From contig DUJZ01000021.1 of the NCBI GenBank assembly GCA_013329565.1, forward strand, positions 528 through 9,957: a stretch of DNA of 9,430 nt. Direction: 5' to 3'. Below are positions 5,971 to 9,430 of the stretch, piece after piece; within the stretch, counting starts at the first letter, position 1; every line of letters starts with the position of its first letter. The notes under the pieces are model-generated. The model had not been told where the DNA came from and did no database searches. It saw only the letters and a list, made by a program, of their open reading frames with translations. Made by a program: the position numbers and the translations under genes. Source of the stretch: Methanomassiliicoccales archaeon. GTDB lineage: Archaea > Thermoplasmatota > Thermoplasmata > Methanomassiliicoccales > UBA472.

Positions 5971-6648
5971 ATGGATTGGGTACCGAAGACCAGACTGGGA
6001 AAGATGGTGCTCAACGGTGAGATAACCACCATGAGCCAGGCCCTGGCCACCAAGCTCCCCCTGCGCGAGGCGGAGATAGTGGACATACTGCTCCCCGACC
6101 TGAAGGACGAGGTCATCGACGTGAACATAGTTCAGAGGATGACCGACTCCGGCAGGAGGGTCAAGTTCCGTATCACCTGCGTGGTCGGCAACGGCGACGG
6201 GTTCATCGGCATCGGCCGGGCCAAGGGGAAGGAGGTAGGACCTTCCATCCGCAAGGCCATCGACAACGCCAAGCTGAACATCATCGAGATAAAGCGCGGA
6301 TGTGGTTCCTGGGAATGCGGATGCGGCACGCCGCACTCGCTCCCGTTCACCGTGGTCGGCAAGTCCGGCTCGGTGGAGGTTTACCTGAAGCCCGCACCCA
6401 GGGGCATATCCCTGGCGGTGGGCGACGTGGCCAAGAGCATTCTGACGCTCGCGGGCGTTAAGGACTCCTGGGGCTTCGCCAAGGGGCATACCAAGACCAC
6501 CGTGAACTATGCGTACGCCACTTACTACGCGCTCAGGAACACCATCGAGATGCGTGTTTCCGAGGAGCAGGAGAAGAGGCAGCACATAGTGAGCGGACCG
6601 GTGCAACTGCACATGGCCGAGGACGCCGCTCCTGGACAGGAGGAGTGA
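5971..6648 (+). CDS. rps5: Small ribosomal subunit protein uS5
   Basis: This 225-residue protein is uS5, a decoding-fidelity protein on the solvent side of the small subunit near the mRNA entry. The double-stranded RNA-binding-like domain spans about residues 46-112 and includes VVGNGDGFIGIGRAKGKEVG (71-90). The Cys-containing GCGSWECGCG loop (110-119) is characteristic of the archaeal/eukaryotic branch. The second domain holds KSGSVEV, PAPRGISLAVGDVAKSIL (141-158) and the GHTKTTVNYAYATYYAL segment (172-188). After it comes a tail of roughly 30 residues ending in acidic PGQEE, somewhat longer than in many archaea. TGGAGG at 5956-5961 precedes the ATG, which is one base after the rpl18 stop. 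Confidence 0.97.
   Translation: MDWVPKTRLGKMVLNGEITTMSQALATKLPLREAEIVDILLPDLKDEVIDVNIVQRMTDSGRRVKFRITCVVGNGDGFIGIGRAKGKEVGPSIRKAIDNAKLNIIEIKRGCGSWECGCGTPHSLPFTVVGKSGSVEVYLKPAPRGISLAVGDVAKSILTLAGVKDSWGFAKGHTKTTVNYAYATYYALRNTIEMRVSEEQEKRQHIVSGPVQLHMAEDAAPGQEE
6639..6645 (+). promoter_or_regulatory. Shine-Dalgarno site deciding ATG 6651 for rpl30
   Basis: GGAGGAG ends five bases before ATG 6651 and overlaps the in-frame GTG 6645, so the ATG is the better start. Confidence 0.8.
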
Positions 6649-6650
6649 AC

Positions 6651-7115
6651 ATGGCATACGCAGCGATACGTGTACGCGGCCACTCCGGTGTCCGCCACGA
6701 AGTTGAGGATACCATGCGCATGCTCCGCCTCACCAGGGCGAACCACTGCGTGATCCTTCCGGAGACGGACGAGATCAAGGGAATGCTGATGAAGGCCAAG
6801 GACTACATCACCTGGGGCGAGGTTTCCGAAGAGACGCTGGCCCGCATGATCAAGTTCCGCGGCCGGCTGATGGGCGACAAGCCCATCGACGACGATGTGG
6901 TCAAGGACAACACCCCCTTCGGTTCGATCATGGCCCTCGCCAAGGGCATATCCAAAGGCGAGACCAAGTACTCGGACATGAAGGACGTGAAGCCGCTCTT
7001 CCGTCTGAGCCCCCCCAAGAAGGGATACGAGGGCGTAAAGCGCGGATTCGGGGCCGGGGGCGCCCTGGGCTATCGGGGAGAGGAGATAAACGACCTCATC
7101 TCCAGGATGATCTGA
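6651..7115 (+). CDS. rpl30: Large ribosomal subunit protein uL30
   Basis: This 154-residue protein is the long archaeal/eukaryotic (uL30/L7-like) form. The N-terminal fold is YAAIRVRGHSGVRHEVEDTM (residues 3-22) then MLRLTRANHCVILPET (24-39) and GMLMKAKDYITWGEV (44-58). The C-terminal region has PLFRLSPPKKGYEGVKR (115-131) and the G-x-L-G-Y-R-G element with G140 to G143. An in-frame GTG at 6645 overlaps the rps5 stop, but it is inside the ribosome binding region GGAGGAGTGA (6639-6648). ATG 6651, with M-A-Y-A-A-I-R, matches the family start. A seven-C run near 7013 keeps the frame. Confidence 0.96.
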   Translation: MAYAAIRVRGHSGVRHEVEDTMRMLRLTRANHCVILPETDEIKGMLMKAKDYITWGEVSEETLARMIKFRGRLMGDKPIDDDVVKDNTPFGSIMALAKGISKGETKYSDMKDVKPLFRLSPPKKGYEGVKRGFGAGGALGYRGEEINDLISRMI

Positions 7116-7126
7116 AGGTGATATGA

Positions 7127-7555
7127 ATGGTTAGCAGAACCGAGAAGTTCAGAGGCTCCAGGACCCACGGCCGCGGCAAGAAGGCCGGACGTGGCGCCGG
7201 AAAGCGCGGCGGCAAGGGCAACGCCGGCTTGCACAAGCACAAGGTCCAGTACATGCTGAAATACATGCCCGACCACTTTGGCCGGCACGGCTTCAAGCGA
7301 CCCCAGAAGATGGTATCCGCCAAGATCACCATGAACGTGGGAGACCTGGAGCAGATACTGGATGTCATGAAGGCCCAGGGAACCGCGGTGGAGAAGGACG
7401 GTAAGATAACCGTCGACCTCACCGCCCTGGGCATCGACAAGCTGCTGGGGAACGGCCAAGTGAGCACGCCCTTCGAGGTCTTGGTCCCCGAGACGACCGT
7501 CTTGGCCAAGGCTAAAGTTGAAGAAGCAGGCGGGCATATCGTGCTGCCAGAGTAA
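7127..7555 (+). CDS. rpl15: Large ribosomal subunit protein uL15
   Basis: This 142-residue protein is uL15, a late-assembly large-subunit protein with an extended Gly/Arg/Lys-rich N-terminus. Visible elements are KFRGSRTHGRGKKAGRGAGKR (residues 7-27, a glycine- and lysine-rich tail that threads into rRNA) and the archaeal H-x-H-K-V-Q-Y-M-L-K-Y segment (around 36-46). These are followed by HFGRHGFKRP and the globular domain with VDLTALGIDKLLGNGQV (96-112). It ends EEAGGHIVLPE, the family C-terminus. Of two nearby ATGs, the one at 7123 runs into a stop after three codons. ATG 7127 follows AAGGTGAT (7116-7122), which abuts the rpl30 stop. Confidence 0.97.
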   Translation: MVSRTEKFRGSRTHGRGKKAGRGAGKRGGKGNAGLHKHKVQYMLKYMPDHFGRHGFKRPQKMVSAKITMNVGDLEQILDVMKAQGTAVEKDGKITVDLTALGIDKLLGNGQVSTPFEVLVPETTVLAKAKVEEAGGHIVLPE

Positions 7556-7569
7556 GTATCGCGTGATAC
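7556..7569 (+). promoter_or_regulatory. Small inverted repeat between rpl15 and secY covering the secY ribosome binding site
   Basis: GTATC (7556-7560) and GATAC (7565-7569) are perfect reverse complements with a four-base GCGT between them. The element fills most of the 16 bases between the rpl15 stop and the secY ATG. It includes GTGAT (7563-7567), the only Shine-Dalgarno-like bases for secY. A five-pair stem is short, so a regulatory role is a guess. Confidence 0.35.
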
Positions 7570-7571
7570 CA

Positions 7572-9152
7572 ATGGCCGATGACCAGAAGAGCAAGCTGTA
7601 CAAGCTGAAACCCATTACCGACCGCCTCCCGGCGGTCTCCAAACCCGAGGGGCACGTCCATTTCCGGACCAAGATGCTGTGGGTCGTAGTGATACTGGTT
7701 TTCTACTTTATCATGACCAACATCTTCCTGTACGGGCTGGATGGCGAAAAGACGGTCGACCTCTTCGCCCAGTACCGGGCCATATTGGCCGGGGCACAGG
7801 GTTCTCTTATGCATCTGGGCATCGGCCCGATAGTCACCGCCTCCATCATCATGCAGTTGTTCGTGGGGGCCAAGATAATCAAGTTGGACCTAACGAACCG
7901 CGATGACAAGGCGGTCTATCAGAGCAGCCAGAAGTTCCTGGTATTAGTGATGATATTGGTGGAGGCGGTTCCCCAGGTGTTCGGATACCTGGTGCCGTCC
8001 GAAGCCTTCATAGGCGGCCTTGACGGCACGTTCGGCGACTCCGGTTTCCTCCGGGGAGAGAACATCGCCAGGCTGATCATAGTCGTTCAGTTGTGCGTCG
8101 GTTCGTACCTGGTGTTCCTGATGGACGAAGTGGTGTCCAAATGGGGCATCGGGAGCGGAATATCGCTGTTCATTGCCGCGGGTGTCGCGGAATCGCTGTT
8201 CACTGGAACGCTGAACGCTGAAGGGCTGGATCGCAATCTGCCCCTGAGCAACAGCAACCTGCCTGTCGGCACCATACCGAAGACCATCTACATCCTTACG
8301 CACCAATCCGGAGCGGACTTGGTCGGCGGAGGCTATGAACAGATATTGATAGCCAATCCCAATCCGCTCATTGCTCTAGTGGGGACGATAATCATCTTCC
8401 TGTTCGTGGCCTACGTCGAATCGGCCCGCATAGAACTGCCATTGGCGCACGGCACGGCAAGGGGAGCGCGCGGAAGATACCCGATCAAACTGATCTACGC
8501 CTCCAACATCCCGGTCATCCTGATGGCCGCGCTGCTTGCCAACATTAGTATGTTCACCATGTTGTTCTATACGAACGACGCTTTGAGCGGAATACCGCTG
8601 CTGGGAGGAAATCCGCTATTGGGCGTCTATCCGGCCGGGGAGAACTATCCCACGTCCGGACTGGCCTGGTACCTTTCCACGCCGAGCGGTGTCGGGAATT
8701 GGCTATTGCCGCTCCTTAACCCGGAAACGTATGGAAGCATGGTGTACGGACATAACAGCTTGCAGGTCATAGCCCACGTGCTGATCTACGTGGGTGTGAT
8801 GGTAGGCGGTTCGGTCCTGTTCGCCAAGTTCTGGATAGCGACCACCAACATGGGACCGGAAGCTGTCGCTCGCCAGATCGAGTCCTCCGGGCTGCAGATC
8901 CCCGGTTTCCGTCGTGACCCCCGGGTGCTCAAGCGCGTGCTGGAGAGATATATCCCAATAGTGACGGTGATATCCGGTGCCGTCGTCGGAGGACTGGCCG
9001 CGGGAGCTGACCTCATCGGTACCGTCGGTAACGCCAGCGGAACCGGTGTGCTGTTGGCCGTGGGCATCATGATCCAGTTCTACGAAGCACTGGGACGCGA
9101 GCAGATGATGGAGATGCACCCCGTACTGAGGGGATTCTTTGGAGGAGAGTGA
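7572..9152 (+). CDS. secY: Protein translocase subunit SecY (Sec61 alpha)
   Basis: This 526-residue membrane protein is the channel of the Sec translocon. Ten membrane spans can be placed by eye: near 35-54, 84-99, 120-140, 165-184, 196-212, 264-282, 309-332, 397-419, 461-478 and 486-503. The plug region lies about 60-82. Signatures are LGIGPIVTASIIMQLF (82-97), SKWGIGSGISLFIAAG (189-204), GRYPIKLIYASNIPVIL (301-317) on the ribosome-binding C4 loop and QIPGFRRDPRVLKRVLERYIP (C5 loop, key residues R447, R448, R451, Y460, P462). External loops after spans 5 and 7 are long. ATG 7572 is chosen; in-frame TTG 7518 and GTG 7563 lack support. The binding site is weak and lies in a small inverted repeat. 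Confidence 0.96.
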   Translation: MADDQKSKLYKLKPITDRLPAVSKPEGHVHFRTKMLWVVVILVFYFIMTNIFLYGLDGEKTVDLFAQYRAILAGAQGSLMHLGIGPIVTASIIMQLFVGAKIIKLDLTNRDDKAVYQSSQKFLVLVMILVEAVPQVFGYLVPSEAFIGGLDGTFGDSGFLRGENIARLIIVVQLCVGSYLVFLMDEVVSKWGIGSGISLFIAAGVAESLFTGTLNAEGLDRNLPLSNSNLPVGTIPKTIYILTHQSGADLVGGGYEQILIANPNPLIALVGTIIIFLFVAYVESARIELPLAHGTARGARGRYPIKLIYASNIPVILMAALLANISMFTMLFYTNDALSGIPLLGGNPLLGVYPAGENYPTSGLAWYLSTPSGVGNWLLPLLNPETYGSMVYGHNSLQVIAHVLIYVGVMVGGSVLFAKFWIATTNMGPEAVARQIESSGLQIPGFRRDPRVLKRVLERYIPIVTVISGAVVGGLAAGADLIGTVGNASGTGVLLAVGIMIQFYEALGREQMMEMHPVLRGFFGGE

Positions 9153-9158
9153 TGAGAA

Positions 9159-9430
9159 ATGGCTGACGCTAAGGCTGCTGACCCCAAGGCGACGACCAGC
9201 AGGATGCTGCTGATCTTCGTCTTCATCATGGCCATATTCGTGATGTTCGACAACAACCTCAGGACCACCCTCGGTAAGTTCGTGGGATACGGCCTGGAGC
9301 CCCTCTGGGGCTTCGACGGCTCGTTCCCGGTCGTATCCCTGTTCATAACCGGCGCGTTCATGACCAGCCTGAGCATCGTGGTCCGGCACTTCTTCACCGA
9401 CTACGTGAAGCAGACCAAGAGCCAGAAGAT
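9159..9430 (+). CDS. DUF106/EMC3-like membrane protein, N-terminal part (truncated by window end)
   Basis: The reading frame is open from ATG 9159 to the end of the window: 90 complete codons with no stop. It starts with a polar, Ala/Lys-rich segment (residues 1-15), then a hydrophobic span MLLIFVFIMAIFVMF (16-30). A short external-looking loop follows, then a second span near 57-75 (PVVSLFITGAFMTSLSIVV) and a basic segment HFFTDYVKQTKSQK. This layout, and the place directly after secY, match the DUF106 family of archaeal membrane proteins. That family belongs to the YidC/Oxa1/EMC3 superfamily of insertases. The family call is from pattern and context, since the diagnostic coiled coil and third span lie beyond the window. 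The GGAGAGTGAT upstream overlaps the secY stop. Confidence 0.75.
   Translation, partial: MADAKAADPKATTSRMLLIFVFIMAIFVMFDNNLRTTLGKFVGYGLEPLWGFDGSFPVVSLFITGAFMTSLSIVVRHFFTDYVKQTKSQK

Noticed and set aside
5944..6657. Minus-strand open frame (237 codons) covering rps5 almost exactly
   Set aside because: The matching borders come from the reverse reading of rps5; the sequence resembles no family.
8703..9389. Minus-strand open frame (228 codons) opposite the end of secY and the DUF106 gene
   Set aside because: It is a His/Glu/Gly-rich shadow frame; both plus-strand genes are well supported.
1..9430. Search for mobile elements, CRISPR repeats, tRNA or rRNA genes, and terminators
   Set aside because: Every stretch is occupied by conserved genes with gaps of at most 16 bases. 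No T-rich terminator, direct repeat array or RNA gene pattern was seen.

Overview
The window is an uninterrupted stretch of an archaeal S10/spc-type ribosomal protein operon. All 20 genes lie on the plus strand and are packed end to end. It begins inside the 3' end of rps3 (uS3) and ends inside a gene for a DUF106/EMC3-like membrane protein just after secY. The mixture of archaeal/eukaryotic-only proteins (eS4, eL32, eL19, RNase P subunit Rpp29, aIF1) with universal ones in the classical euryarchaeal order identifies an archaeon. The sequence is GC-rich (about 60% by eye). Together with a long N-terminal extension on eL32 and a large SecY, this suggests a Thermoplasmata-like euryarchaeon, possibly near Methanomassiliicoccales. 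That placement is an inference and was not tested by phylogeny.

Layout: 1-156 uS3 C-terminal tail; 157-922 uL29, aIF1 (SUI1) and RNase P protein 1; 927-2038 uS17, uL14, uL24; 2035-3400 eS4, uL5, zinc-type uS14 (48 codons, TTG start); 3411-5469 uS8, uL6, eL32, eL19; 5469-7555 uL18, uS5, uL30, uL15; 7572-9152 SecY; 9159-end the DUF106 protein. No gap between genes exceeds 16 bases, so there is no room for an internal promoter or terminator. No RNA gene, mobile element, repeat array or CRISPR is visible.

The genes form one functional programme: ribosome subunit assembly, start-codon selection (aIF1), tRNA 5' maturation (Rpp29), and co-translational membrane insertion (SecY plus a YidC/Oxa1-superfamily candidate). 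Translation looks strongly coupled. Stops and starts overlap by 1-4 bases at seven junctions, and in many others the stop codon TGA is part of, or directly abuts, a GAGGTGAT-type Shine-Dalgarno (SD) sequence. Several starts had to be chosen from the SD position rather than from the longest reading frame.

I do not see a previously undescribed system here. The points worth a second look are small: a TAG stop on aIF1, a possible hairpin over the secY ribosome binding site, enlarged external loops in SecY, the eL32 extension, and DUF106 following secY directly with no adk between them.
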